Shown: positions 38,769-51,954, numbered from the stretch's first letter. The stretch: DNA of 64,000 nucleotides from Datnioides undecimradiatus (GCA_008933995.1 WARS01000030.1:5687304-5751303), one strand, 5' to 3'. The notes: generated by a model not told the origin, from the letters alone. Program-made: numbers and translations.

Positions 38769-41277
38769 ATGTCGTTGACTGCTTCGTCTGATTATTTTGC
38801 TGCCGAGTGTCTGGTATCGATATCCAGTGGTCCTGTCCTGCACAGACCCACCCCGGTCGCCCCCGCCAGCCAGCCGGCCACGGTGGGCCTGCTCCCCGGG
38901 GAGCCCGACGGGTCGAGCGAGGACAGGGAAGTGCGCGAGACGCTGAGGCTGGAGGGGGCGAACATGATGACGGTGGCGGGTATCCTCACCGACCTGCACG
39001 GTAAGTTTCGCCCCATGTCGGCCTACTCGGAGAGCAGCAACTCCTCGTGTGGTGGGGAGAGCGGTTACACCACGTTGTCCGACCCGACCACCCCTACCAT
39101 GACCCCCACCGCCACCCCGGTCCCAGGACAGCAGCTGAGGGGAGGAGGAGGAGGAGGCGTGGGGCCCCCGCGCTCCCCGGTGAAGCGACATCAGTGCACT
39201 TTTGACGGATGCGACAGAGTTTACGGGAAATCGTCCCACTTGAAGGCACACATCCGGACACACACAGGTACGCAGACAACAACAGCTAGTCTATCAGCAG
39301 CCCTCATGTTGTGTGCACACCTAGCTAACGTTAGCTAACCCCTGCTTGTGAACGCAATAACTTCTGCTGTGTGTGTGTCGCATACACGATCATATTGTTA
39401 CTAACGTCATATTGGACAACTGTGGGAAGCGCAGTGTCCGTTATGGGATTAGGTAATGGTAGTGTGGTGGTGTTTTCCCTCATTTACCCCCCGACTTGGT
39501 ACAATAACGTGGCCAAACAAAGAGCGAAAGACCGAAAAACTCCCCTTCAGAGACTGACAAAGAAGTAAAGTAACAAAAGAACTGGGCTGGACGTTAAAAC
39601 CGGTGACGAAGGTCTTCCTCCCGACTCATTTGCATATGAAATGAACGTAAGACGAAACCTTAACGTCGAGGGGCAGAGAGTGCATTGTCGGTCCAGTTGA
39701 TGGCAGCAGCAAGTGCTCGATGTTTTGCCTGTTCGGTTGTGTTGGGCATCATCTCTTGAGAGATTGACTCTTTACTTCGCAGCGTGTTCAATTATTGATA
39801 AAAGAGACGCAGGAGGAGGAGGCGCCTTAACGTTTGCGTCACTCTAATTTAAGCACTTTTTATGTGTTTGCTGTGGAAATATCACTTTGTGTGTCGCGCA
39901 TGTGTTTCATAACTTCAGTTCTCAGGCGTTGATCGCCACGATGTGAATAATCTAAATGTGGTTAGAAATACGCCCACCTGCCAGAAAGATAGCAGAGCTG
40001 TAGTAATGAGTTAAAATGTGCATGGGATTTATTTATTTTATTTTATTTTATTTTATTTTCCGCAAAATGAGGAGAATTGGTGTGTTCAGGGTCACTGAGC
40101 AGGCGCAAACGGATTAAGGACAGGAAACGGCTCAAAGAAACTCTGGTGGGAACGCCCACAGAGAGGAGTGCAACAACAACGTGGCCTGGCTTTGTGATCT
40201 TGAAAATGGCACCGAGCATCCTACTCGCTTATCCTGGTTTTACTCGTGTTGCCTGCCAGAGATTAAGGCTAGTAGTAGCTTAGGAAGACTAATCTGGAGA
40301 ATCTAAATCCTGGATATGTTTTGTCACGTATTTAACTATGCAGAGCTGAAATTATTATTTTTTTTTTGTCTACAGAATGTTTCATAAAAGCAGTGCAGGC
40401 TGTAAACTTAGATTTTCCACAGAGATATTATGTCAGTCTTATGCTTGCCAACATTTTATTGCAAACGCAACTAAGAAGCAAACAAAGCCCACTGTGGCCT
40501 TCACGGCCCTTTTTAAAAACGCAAACATTAAGTTGCATTGATATATGAATAGCATTTGCTAGTTTCAGGCTGTATTCTGGGGAGTTGCAGCTTTTCTTCG
40601 TGTTGTGTGATAATGAAGTGAATATGTTGGGGCGTTGGGATGTTTGTCAGACATTGTAACTATTTAAAGGCATCACCTTGGGTATTGTATGTTTTTACAA
40701 TCACCTGACATTGTGCAGAACAAACCATTAGTTGTTTAACCAAGAAGATCAGCAATGAGAATCATTATACAGAATGGCTGCTGTTTTACTGAGGTAATGC
40801 ATTGTGGCAACATTGGTTTGTGGTTATATGTGGTTATACTTGTAGACGTCATGATTAAGTGATGTGGCACTGGGTGTATGGAGAAATCTATCTCTGTCCT
40901 CTCTGTTCAACACTTATTTCAGAGATCGAACCAATCAGATGCATGCTTGTGGTGTAAACCTTGTAAGTTACAGCTGATGTTTAAATGCTAAAGGATACGT
41001 TGGTGAATGGGTCTCCCATCTCTTTGCTGCAGGAGAGAGGCCCTTCCCGTGTACCTGGCCCGACTGTGAGAAGAAGTTTGCCCGCTCCGATGAGCTCGCA
41101 CGCCACAACCGCACCCACACGGGGGAGAAACGCTTCATGTGCCCACTGTGCGATAAGCGTTTCATGCGCAGTGACCACCTGATCAAGCACGCCCGCCGCC
41201 ATCCTGACTTCCAGCCTTCCATGTTGGGACGCAACAAGGGCACATCCTCCTCTACCGGCCCAGCCATGCACCATTAG
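38769..41277 (+). CDS. Krueppel-like factor, KLF9/13/14/16 (BTEB) group, complete, 2 exons
   Basis: A sequence-specific nuclear transcription factor that binds GC/CACCC boxes. Exons 38769-39267 and 41033-41277 join in phase (H-T-G across the junction) to 247 residues. The N-terminal AAECLVSIS at residues 11-19 matches the Sin3-interaction motif of KLF9/13/14/16. A Ser/Thr/Pro-rich spacer and a Gly6 run (about 125-130) precede three C2H2 fingers: first C143-x4-C to H165, then linkers TGERPFP and TGEKRFM. Fingers two and three carry the KLF contact strings RSDELARH and RSDHLIKH. The intron interrupts the first linker. The FPCTWPDC second finger and PSML tail resemble KLF9, whereas the start resembles KLF13/16, so I assign the group but not the paralogue. 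A repressor role is inferred from the Sin3 motif. Confidence 0.93.
40029..40060 (+). repeat. (TTTTA)n simple repeat in the KLF intron
   Basis: A run of ATTT/ATTTT units in the single KLF intron. The intron has no other feature I could identify. Confidence 0.9.
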
Positions 41278-44200
41278 GATGGTTTGGGGTGGGGTGGGGA
41301 TTCACAGCAGGAGCACAGAAGGGTCACAGTGGTTTCAATTAACCAGCAACAATCAGATCCACTGATTAGGATTCAGCATTGCTGTGTTGTACTCAAAAAA
41401 ATGTGCACATAACACACACACACACAGGTGGATGTGACGTCAAGTAGCCTCATCTCTCCATCCACGCAGATGAGTCATGTGACCACTATCCACTTGCTGA
41501 AAATAACTAGGGTTGGGTATAGAGAATGTTCCAAATCTAAAAGAACTGGGGATTCATTAAGAAATGTGCTTTTTGATTCCACTTATCGTTTCCTGAAAGC
41601 AAAGTTTGGACCTACCACACTTCATTCCCATTGCCGGTTACACGTGTAGCAAAGCTCGTGTATATGTTTACAGTATGACGGACTGGAGTTCGCTTTCTGA
41701 AGTGTGGCTATGCTTTGCTAAAGACAGTACAGTTGCGGTGAAATGTAAACGCATGAAAATGAATACATGCAAGTGGGAAAAGGCCTGTTGAACATGACAG
41801 CTCTCTGATGTCCTGTATCATGACAGTGACATTTAATGATGAAACCTTTTTATAAAGCAAATAACCGGATGGTAAAGGCTGTTTTGGGTAAATTCACTGA
41901 ATTATATACAGGACAAATTAAGACATTTCATCAGATTGATGCAAAATTTCTGTAAAACCAGTTATGCCACAAACCAGCTCATTGATTTGCAACATTTTTA
42001 GCCAAAAATAAATCACAAAAGGCATCATATATCACATGTTTACGGCAGCCTAAGATTTCTGAGAATAAATGTGTTTTATTTTTGTTTTGTTTTTTGTTTT
42101 TTTTTTGCTTTCAACGTACTTTGGTTTCTTTTCTCAGTCAGGATTCGATTAGAGCGGGAATCATGAAGCAGATTCAATCAAATAAGCCCAACCCTAAAAC
42201 TAACCTCATCAGCTCAAACTGAAACACTTTCACAAATTGCAGGGATTTTTTCACATTTTCTGTCAATATCTGCACATTCATCATCAGCCAGAACTCCTCT
42301 GTTTTTGTGGTTAATTTGTTGGTTGTTGTGCTCTTGGGCACCATTTTTTTTTTACCTTGAGTAGCACAATATTGTGATGTTAGGTAGCAAGGCAGTGACT
42401 AGAAGTCTTTTAGCTTTTTGTTTGTTTTTTTTTCTTTTAGCTTTGCTGACTGCATATAAAAGTTTTAGTGGTGACACATTCCTGTTTTTATTTTTATTGC
42501 ATTAGTAACCATCATTGATACGATTTTTGTCAATATAATTTTTTTCTTTTTGTATATCCAATTTAATTATAGATCAAATTAATTTTGCCAGAAAGTGGAT
42601 CAAACTTCACTGTAGAGGAGCTGTTTGCATGCCATCCTTAAGTCTAGATCAGTAATCATCCATGAAATGCTGACACATAATACACAGTAGTATTATGTCT
42701 AATACTGATGCAAATGTATATAAGCTTCAAGCTATTAATGTAGAAAACTGGTAATGCTACTAGCAGCAGGATTAATACATGTGATGAATTGTAGTCCTTA
42801 TATTAGGGGTGACAGTATACGCTTGATAGGATGGCATCGCCTGTGAGTGTCTGTGTGTATGTGTTTTTGATTTTACATTTTCGTTAGCAACAGAACTGGG
42901 ATGAGTGTGTATGCAGTGAGATCAAAACATTTGAGGGCTGGGGTGGGCAGGGGGCGCAATGACGAGCTGAGCCTGACTTTCAGACTGCTGCCTTCAAAGT
43001 AAACGCGCTCACCACACTCATCAGAGCCGTGGAGCCAGACAGCGTTTCAGGATCAGGGGTGCCAGGTGCTTCTTTACGTGGTTTTAGTTTCAGCAGCAGA
43101 TAAACGGGAGTCTCACGTGTAGCATAGGAAAAACAACTATTTGTACGGAAGTCGGTACCAAAACTTTACACGCAAATGTCACAGTTTTCACCGAATGGGG
43201 GCAGCCTGCTCCCACTCAGAGGGCCTTTAGTGAGGGGTGGGAGGCATCGGGACGTGGCGCAGCCGCAAAAGCACAGGTGCAACTAATAAAGTTAATAACG
43301 CCTCTGTTCTTGTAGGTGTGTCATTGAACCAGCATGTACAAATATCAGGGTGCGGCCACTGAAAGAGATGCAGCCATTAATGTTATTAGCTACACCTGTG
43401 TTGGACAAGTCGAGGACGTCCACTGTGATGAGGAGACGTTACGGTGTCGAGAAAATGCTAATTTGTTAAGAACCTGTTCAATACATTTGAAAACAAAAAC
43501 CTGGCACCTAAATATTCCTATATGCCAAAAAAAAGTTCAATAATCCTCATGTGTTTCAGGAATAATCACTCAAAGACCTGATGTTCAACCGAATCAAGCA
43601 AACCTCAAGTAATGTAGATATTTAAAATCTATTCAGTGTCCGAGTCTGACTCTAGAGGTTAAGTCTTTTTTTTATGTTTCCACACTGTTTGTCCAGCTCC
43701 TGGACATATTCCTTTATCTCAGAGAACAACACTTCTTCAGGAAAATCTGAAAGCCTTAAACTATGTCATAACTACTTTGCACCATGTTTACAGTTGGAAC
43801 ATTGTATAGGTATATATGCCTTCTTGTGGGCTCATTACGGATACTCATTATGCAATATGGCACTTTTTTTCTTACAGGTGTATTTGGCTGAATAGTGTAA
43901 TGGCTTGCACTGTTACTTTGCTTCTACAAGCAAGCACTGTGGAACTTTGCTAGTGTGTTGATAGCCAATGGTTTGTAAAACTGCCTTTTTTTGTCGAAGT
44001 GCTTTAGACCGCGTGATAAAAGAACTGGGTAGTTGTTTTTATTTTCTTTTTTGTTTTAGTCTTAGTCGTCTCTGGAATTTTGTGTTTGTGTTCCTCTTCT
44101 TCCATGCTACGTTTGTGTTTCCAGATCGCTTGACTTTGTCTCCTCCACGCTAAAATCAAAGAGGGAGACTGCAGGTGTCTTCCTCATCCATCTGTCAAAC

Positions 44201-45481
44201 CATCCTCATATACCAGTTCACTGTTGATGCTCATTTTGACTGGGAGTTGCACTCAGTGGAGCGAATGCAACGCTTTGGAAATTTTGTACACATTTCTTCC
44301 TCAGAGGTTTCGATCTGTTGACAGTTTCAGGTTGCTGCTGGCAGTAACCTTTAACACACGGACTGTTTTAACAAAGCAACACACACAATGTACTCGGGGG
44401 TTTTTGTTTTTTTTACGTCTTCAAACGGACACGTTCCCTCCCATCTCTCCTCACCGATGGGAGTGTCTTCTCACACGGACTCTGTCTGGGTCTCAAAGCT
44501 ATAATATCACAAGAAGAACATACCTCACAGATTATTTTTTTTCTTTTCTTTGGTTTCTGTACAAAATCCATCCAACCTGTTCTGCAGAAATTCCTATAAA
44601 GCCACTGAGCCTCGGATTTCAGAAATGTCTTTATATCAGCTAGATGGTCTGCTGTGTGCGCTTGTCCTTGTCTCTATATATGCATCATTACTACTACCTG
44701 CAGCCTAGCAGCAGAATTTCCCTTTCCCCGCCTCAACGATCCTCTGCTGTTAATGAACAGTAGCGAATGGCTCTACTGCATCAACAGCCCCTGTCATTAA
44801 GGCCCAGCAGGAGTTTCTAGTCAACAAGGGAAAGACTCACTGCTGGCTGGGACAGAGGCTTAAAAGGGTTATTACAATATTTAAAAAATAGCTGTAGGCT
44901 GTCACTTCACTGCAGATTTCAATTGAAAGAGCTCAGTCCAAATCTATTTATTCATATCACTGAATGTGGCTTGAGGACAGATGAGCATTATCCACTTTGG
45001 ATTTCACTTCGGCTGCGCTGCCTCGCTGAGGAAAAAAAAAAAAAAAAAAAGAATAATGCGCAATTCTCTCTTGTCACCACACTAATTCAGATATGCACAT
45101 TGTACAGAAACGGATGTTTTTTAAATTGATGCCTAATTTTTACATTAATGTCATTTTTAAAAATCCTCTTATCAAAGCTTTAGTTTAAGGAGGAACTGTG
45201 GAACTAAATACTTGCTGCAACAAGCTGTTTTGATATTTATATTCTCAGGTGTCTTCAATTTTGAGCATTGGAGTTTCAATATTTCCTGTTCAACACCTAA
45301 ATACAAGCATGTTTTATTTCTTTTGTTATGCCGATTAATTTATTCCAAAAAATTGTATCATTTGTGTGGATTAATTATTCTTTTCATAACTCATTTTGTG
45401 ATATGGAACAGTACTAATATTAAATGGTTCCATTGTTTGCTTGACATGAGAATACCAGTGCTTTTTTTTTTTAAAAATAAA
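41278..45481 (+). other. Probable long 3' UTR of the KLF gene
   Basis: About 4.2 kb without a credible exon follows the KLF stop, ending at an AATAAA (45476-45481) that immediately follows a T-run. Much of it is AT-rich with ATTTA-type motifs, as in the multi-kilobase 3' UTRs known for KLF9 and KLF13. A GC-richer island lies at about 42930-43290, and poly-A runs at 45032-45050. Its extent is inferred from the hexamer and lack of other genes, not from transcripts. Confidence 0.5.
45476..45481 (+). terminator. Possible poly(A) signal of the KLF gene
   Basis: An AATAAA about 4.2 kb downstream of the KLF stop, followed by GT/T-rich sequence (a TG repeat at about 45512-45528), the usual arrangement for cleavage and polyadenylation. 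Confidence 0.5.
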
Positions 45482-46127
45482 AATCCTTAAATTGCTTTCT
45501 GTGTATAATCTTTGTGTGTGTGTGTGTTTCTTTTGTTCATTTAAGCTGTGTGTGTGTGTGTAGGTCAAATATTACACTTTTTTTCACACAGGCAAAAATA
45601 TTTAAAATATATATATACTGAAGAAAAAAAGTGATTTAATGAGAAAGGTACAAGCTAAGCACTACTGTAGGTCATTAACCTTAAACAAATGCATTTAAAG
45701 TGGCAGTAACACACCTGATTTGTATATTGCTGATAAAAACGTGTTCAGTTAATATATTTTATGCTCATTGTAACATATTTGTCTTATTATTATGCACTCA
45801 GTTATTAAGTGTTTATAAAGACCTTAAACGTTACAAGAACATAGTTGATCGAGTCACATCAAAATGTAGACAAGTATCAGGCCAAATGTTAGACCAGTTA
45901 TCCCGTCCTGTAAATGAAACAGACCTACCTTGTTAAAAGAAGACACTTCTCGGTGAAACATTTGGTGTATTACACAACAAGAGTCCACATGCTGTTGCTT
46001 GTATTAAGTATTAATAAGAAAACATGTCTTCAGGCATGAAAGGGGATTTTGTTGACATAAAAAACTCTTTGAATGTTTTTAGTGTGACTTCCCTGTAGAT
46101 ACAAAGAATCAGGTGTATCTCTGCACT

Positions 46128-46133
46128 TTTATT
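46128..46133 (-). terminator. Possible poly(A) signal of colgalt2
   Basis: Minus-strand AATAAA (TTTATT on the plus strand) about 225 bases after the colgalt2 stop. The interval is convergent with the KLF 3' end. Confidence 0.5.
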
Positions 46134-46358
46134 AATTAAAAACTTAGCTCTACCTCAGTTGTCATGTCTTAAGTTTTTTTTGTTTGTTTTTTTGTTGCTA
46201 GGAATATAGAAATATGACTTTTGAAAAAACACATACACTGTTATGTCTCAGTTTCCACTGGTGGTTTCGATGTGTGTTTTGTGAGAAATCTTACACAGAG
46301 AGGAGACAGAAGAGAGTTGCTGGAGCCCGGCAGCTAATTTGTGCCGCTCGAGTTCCCC

Positions 46359-47630
46359 TCAGAGTTCATCTCTGTCTCCGCTGGCAGACAGAGTTGGCGA
46401 GCCACCGCGAGCGGACTGAGGAGCCACAGGTGGAAACCCTCCATCCCCACTTTCCTGCTCCAGACGCCGTTTGGTTCCGTCCCTGTCCCAGTCAGTGTCC
46501 ACGGCCTCATCGTCCCAGATGGTGGAGGTCTCTGTGTCGCTGAAGTAGCCCGGCTCGCCCGTGTAGTGTGTGGGGAAGAGCAGCAGAGGCTCCACTGAAA
46601 ACACTCTCAGGTCCCTCCGCTCAAAATGCTCCATGTACTCATCTCTGAGTGGACAGAGAGGTAGACATACTGTAATTAGACTCAATACATAAGAATCAAA
46701 TGGCATTCAAAGCTTAACACGTCAATATACACCAGTGGTTAAACTGAACAATGCAGAATTACTTTAACACAAACTCGAGATAGCTGCGCTTTATTCGACT
46801 ATGTTGCTTTCCTGTCACTTTACTGAACGACAGTCAGAGGGAAACATTGTTCTGCAATCATCTGACAGCTTTAGTTAAAAAATGTAGAAAAACACAAAAA
46901 ATACCTCTGAAATGAGATGATTTGTTATTAATTAAACTACCCAACAATTTACATCAGCAGAGCATTAGTGGATTAAACGATGAGTTAAATGGAGATAATT
47001 CAGAAAATGAATGGGCAACTGTTTTGATAATTGTTTAGTCATTTCTTTATGTAAAAATGCAAAAGATATTCCCAGTTGTGAGAATTTGCTGCTTTTCTGT
47101 TATTTGTGTATTTTTTAAATTAATTTCAATTTCAATTTTGTATTGATTGGACAAAACAAACACTGACAGGGTGTCATTCATGTCTCTGTACGACCTTGAC
47201 GGCATTCTCTCTACTTTCTGAATGTTTACAAGCCAACCAGTAAATCGATTAGTACGGAAAAATGATTAATCTATAATGGAACTCATCTAAAATAAAATAA
47301 AAATAGTATTAAAATAAGACACATCCCAACCAACTACCATAGTAGTTACAGTGTTGTATGACTTTAAGTACTTTTAGTTAAGTGAAAGATCTGATATACA
47401 GCAGAGGCTCACTTGGGGTGCTTATTGAACATGACGGGTAGGAACTCATCAACAGGCAGCATTTTGTTCAGGGGTTTTGCCTGCAGCAGCTTCTTGGCCC
47501 CATCCATTGACAGGATGTAACCCAAGGTCCAGTAGGAGTAGTCTGGGTGCACGAGGTTACGGACTCCCCTCACCCAGTACTCTGGCTCCTTCACCTGCAG
47601 CCGCTTACGGCCTACATAACTTTAGAGGAC

Positions 47631-47680
<50 letters not shown>

Positions 47681-50600
47681 CTGGTTGCTTTGAATACAAC
47701 AACACAGAAGCATTATGGGAATAGATGATCAAAAAAAAATAAGACAAAAACTGAAAAACTTCAATAATCCACTCACATCAGGTCCCACTCAAGGCCCACT
47801 CTCTGTACATTGTCCATGATAGTCACCAGCCTGCTGCGAAATCTGGGCTCAAACCTCACGTCGTCCTCCAGCACAAGCACCTGCTGCAGTTCCTGCTGCA
47901 CCGCCTAAGGGGGGCGACACACAACAGCAATGAACAATAAATCCTCGCCATACTGCCACATCAGCTCCACTCCTCTAACCATACATATGATGCATGGCAG
48001 TGTGAATACATGTGTTTTCTTTGAAATGGTGTTGATGTCACTGGCCTGTTGCTGTAGTACATTGGGGTAACTTTGTGGTGCTTTCACTGTTTATAAGTAG
48101 TAGTAAGTAGTAAAAGCGACCTTGCTCTCAGTGGCCCCTCACCTGTTTAAATGTAGGTTTTAAGCACAGTCACACTGAAGAAGGCTGTACCTGTTTCCAG
48201 ATGTTGTAGTGGCTGAGGAAGCAGCCGATCTCCCCCCTGGTCAGCACGCGGTCTGAATACGGGTCTTTGTACCCAGGCAGCATGTCTATACCCATGGCCT
48301 GCAGCTGAGATGAGTTCAAAGCTCTGTGGACAACACGGTGAAGCCTCATTTTCACTCAGTGTGAGCGTCAGTTTGTACAGCAGTGAGGCTAAACGCATCC
48401 ATTAAAACTGATCAATCAACATTAAACCTACTGAAATAATGTGCTTTTTTTAAAAAAAATCAGGCTTCTAATAAACACACAACTCACAATAGCGGTATTA
48501 TTATTAGTATTTTGTCATATGAAGAGACTGGAAGAAAGTAAGTAAGTACATTTACTCAAGTACTGTACTTTTTCTTTTTAATTTGGAGGAGTATTTCCAC
48601 TTCAGGCTAGATATGCATTCACTGTACTACATTACCTCATGATATCTGTTAAATGTACTGTGTCTATAGTCACTCAGTTTGCACATTTGCCATTGAAATG
48701 CACGAATGGATGAGTCCCTCTAGGACCTCTTAAGCATGTTGATATAAAAGTTGGCCCAGACATAAATAGAAGGGGCTTTTGGCCATCTCAGACAAACATG
48801 TAGAGTAAGGGAGCCTTGAGTTACATTGTTGTGTCAGCTAGTTACAGTACAACACAGATTCATTAGCATTAATACAATCCATTGAAATGATCTAAAGGAG
48901 GTCCTTCACAATAACAGCACTGCACTTCTATTTTTGATCCTTTTCCAATTTTTGAAAAATATTTTTAAACTTTATTGACGGTACATATGTGACTGCAGGA
49001 CATTAACTTGAAAAGAAGTTTTGTTACACCGTGATAGTGATATTATCTGAATACTGCACTGTTGCTGCAGGTCATACTTGCCATCCACGGCTTCCATCAG
49101 GGCCGCATTGATTCCCAGGACAGCCAGAGTGCTCAGCATCCTCTCCCGCCGATCTGAGCGGCGTTTCAGATTGATGAGAAAGATCTAGAAGTTGGGGAGA
49201 ATAAAGTGCCTGTTCATTTAAACAGAACTCTATAAGTGGAGAATGTCTGTTTAGCCTGGATTTGTATCTGTACCTCATCAAATCCCATCTTTCCTGGTTG
49301 TTTTGGCACAGTGTGCACATACTGTGAAGGCCCCATGGTGTAGGCAACTGGAAAGTAAGGTCATACATTCACATTTCACATGAAGTAATGTAAATTTGCA
49401 TTTTCCTTGCACAGTCCCTTGGTTCCAAGAGGAATTTCTTACATCAGTTTAACATCTGACTGATGTGAAATTGTCAAATAAGAGTGGGAGAAAGGGAAAT
49501 GAGAGGCAGCAAGCTTTAACAGAGGAGTGAGACATGTGTCGGGACGGTGAGAGCAAAACTGGGCTCATACAGGCGAAAGAAAAACAGAGTGAGCAGAGGC
49601 TGAAGATAGAGAGCCTCAAAACAGACAATTATAGATTCAACAACTGTATTTATGTATAATTAGGGGAGGTGCTCACTGAGTGCCTCCGTCAGCGTGTGGG
49701 TAAAACTCTCCTCTTCCTGCTCCAGCGTCTGGTCCTGTTTAAGGGGCACTGGCAAATATCCATAATGGTCCTTGTTGCAAACGTACATCTGAACTCCTGC
49801 AGACATTGTTTCATTATTTGAAATTGAGAGGCACATGGATGTCCCCTTTAACTGTTCCACCATACCATAATTCTCGATTGCTGCATAAAAATGATAAATA
49901 TTGGTGTAGCACATGACATTCTGATCTATGTGAAGAGACATTAAGGGTATGAAATTACAACATTATCAGGGTTTTGAACTCCTGCTCATGTTTGTTGTTT
50001 TCTGTATTGAAACATGTTCATATAAATCCCACTTCCTTTGTTTCTGAAATATTTTAGAGAGAGGAAAAAATGCAGTTTGTATATATATATAAAATAGTTA
50101 TGATTACTAATTATTTATGTCCAGGTTCTCTAGCTGTTTTTGTTCTCCTACCTGAAAAGAAAAGAAAAGACCACAGAAACAAGCACACTGCTGACTTTTT
50201 AACAATCACCAGAGTCAAAACCATCTCAGGAGCTGCAGGTGAAATTAAAAGACAGTTTGACCGAGGTCTGACCTGCCTGCTGTGCAGAGAAAGCGAAGGC
50301 CATGATGTCGTCTAAGTGGTAGGGGTAGTGGGGGTGAGGGGGATAGAAGGCCAACTCTTGGCTTGCTCTGCGCCTCAGGTCCAGCAGGTAGGTGGAGTGC
50401 ACCATGGGAACTGCAAAGCAGCCCTGCCGCTTCCATTTACGGATGGGAATGTACTCTGGGGTTCGTCTGTAGTAGCCCTGAGTGCACCAAAAGACTCAGA
50501 GCTGTCACTTTGCTGCAGGTTTCAGTAAATATTATGCACAGGGAGTATAATGCGCTATGTTTCGGTCTTTAATGAATCTTACCTGAGGAGTCACACCACA

Positions 50601-51754
50601 CCAGAAGTTGGAATAAAGACTTTTTGATTCCAACATGGGTGCAGCTATTGTCAGATTCTCTGCTATCAAGTCAGATAGGACCTGGCGGTTGGTCAGCAAG
50701 TTGTCACTGTCCACAAACTGAGCGACAAAGATGAAACGTTAACAGCTGACAGAGTGGTGAAATGCTTCATTCTTTGTGCTTTGTGGCCTCACTGTCTCAC
50801 CAGTATGTAGTCAGTCCAGAGTTGTCTGGCAGCTCTGAGCGCTGCCTGCCTTAACTTCATCACATGGGTGAACCGAGAGTGAGACCAGTGTTTGGGACCC
50901 TGCTCGTCAGCGAAAGAGCTGAAAGAAAGAGAGAGAAACTAGATATTTTAGTGTCAGAAGGTCAGAGGGTTTCAGGTTTAATGCCATTTTATGAAATCAT
51001 CAGCAGTGATTCACCTCGGCTCCTTCATGGGCCTCCACTCCACCGAGTGGTACAGGTGCTGAACTCCTGCGAGCCACTCCTGAAGCATGGCTGTGCTGTT
51101 GTCCTCACTGTGGTCAGAGGCTGCCCTGAGATCACAAGGAATATGGCTGATTTGGTTTTCTTTCTTTCTTTCTTTCTCTCTCTTTGGGTAGTTTTCTCAC
51201 TTGTCTGGGAATTACTTGCTTGCTGATGAACAGCACTGCAGAATGTGAAGAGTGTCATTCACACAGTACAGTTAAAGGAGCCCAAAATGTTGCTAATGTC
51301 TTCATTGCTAAATCATTTTTATTTTAAGATATTTTCTCATTGTTTTTTGTTTATTCTTTTAACCAAATTAGCACCTTTTCATTTGTAACTCTTTGATTCT
51401 ACCAGAAAAACATATTTTGTGAAACAAGTTCTTCTACTTTTATTCCAGAAATATGAACTCATCTTCATCAAACATTCAATGAAGTAAATAAATGTCTTTT
51501 TACCAGATGACGATGCGATCCTTTGGATAGTCCAGTCTGTCAATGCATCCCAAAAAGTAGGGGAGGCTGTGTTGTGTGTTGCGTGCGAGGATGGTGATCA
51601 GCACTGTGGGCTTGAGCAGAGGGGACTCCCGCTGGGTCGGCTGGAGGAGATGATCAGCTGGCAGCTCCTCTGTGCTGCTGTGCAGGAAAAAGAAGAAGAG
51701 CTGTCCCGCTAAAACCAATAAATAGAATCTGAATCCGGCAAATCCAAGAGGCAT
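46359..51754 (-). CDS. colgalt2: Procollagen galactosyltransferase 2 (GLT25D2), complete, 12 exons
   Basis: An ER-lumenal GT25-family enzyme that transfers galactose from UDP-Gal to hydroxylysine in collagens. Exons 51754-51504, 51125-51015, 50918-50801, 50717-50583, 50477-50273, 49796-49677, 49347-49274, 49184-49078, 48323-48191, 47904-47777, 47619-47413 and 46644-46359 join in frame to 624 residues (human 626). A hydrophobic N-terminus (residues 1-25) is the signal sequence. [10 protein letters not shown] opens the first glycosyltransferase domain, with the DxD-type FVDSDN at 161-166. The second domain carries [36 protein letters not shown] (about 428-437) and [10 protein letters not shown]. 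The chain ends in RDEL, the ER-retrieval signal. The paralogue call rests on the adjacent tsen15 and C1orf21, as at human 1q25. The ATG at 51754 was chosen because the frame upstream runs into simple repeats. Confidence 0.95.
46965..47285 (+). mobile_element. Degenerate fish interspersed repeat with ATTAATCGATTA-type ends
   Basis: The order of blocks (TTTTGATAATTG, GTCATTTCTTTATG, GAATTTGCTGCTTTTCTGTTA, TTGGACAAAACAAAC, then AATCGATTAG near the right side) matches a non-autonomous repeat I recall as abundant in percomorph genomes. It lies in the colgalt2 intron between the last two exons. It is diverged and has no coding capacity; the class is inferred. Confidence 0.55.
47633..47680 (+). repeat. 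(GA)n microsatellite
   Basis: A perfect run of about 24 GA units, only 13 bases upstream (in gene orientation) of the colgalt2 exon starting at 47619. On the minus strand it reads (TC)n and so doubles as the polypyrimidine tract of that acceptor. Confidence 0.95.
48535..48690 (+). mobile_element. Short interspersed repeat of the ACTCAAGTACTGTACTT type
   Basis: AGTACATTTACTCAAGTACT followed by TTTGGAGGAGTATTTCCACTT and a TACTACATTACCTCATGATA block resembles a very common teleost element. It lies in a colgalt2 intron. A smaller related fragment (TTTAAGTACTTTTAGTTAAG, then AAAGATCTGATA) lies at about 47361-47398. Confidence 0.5.
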
Positions 51755-51851
51755 ATTTCCAACGGGACAACTTGATGCCTCTGTAGTCTCAGACGGGTTC
51801 AACTGAGAGACAGAGACAGAGACTCTCACACACATGACAACATGTGCGCAA

Positions 51852-51908
51852 ACACACACACACACACACACAGGGAAAGAGAGGAAGAGAGAGAGAGTGA
51901 GAGAGAAG
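51852..51908 (+). repeat. (AC)n followed by imperfect (GA)n
   Basis: About ten AC units followed by an imperfect GA-rich stretch, about 100 bases upstream of the colgalt2 start codon. Confidence 0.9.
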
Positions 51909-51954
51909 AAAGCCAACATGGATATGAAAAAAATATTATAACAAGTGAGTACTA

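Noticed and set aside
38607..39263. 218-codon minus-strand frame opposite KLF exon 1
   Set aside because: An antisense shadow of a GC-rich exon; composition is Arg/Gly/His-rich with no family resemblance.
46214..46598. Plus-strand frames over the last colgalt2 exon
   Set aside because: Shadows of the coding strand, which encodes the conserved C-terminus ending in RDEL.
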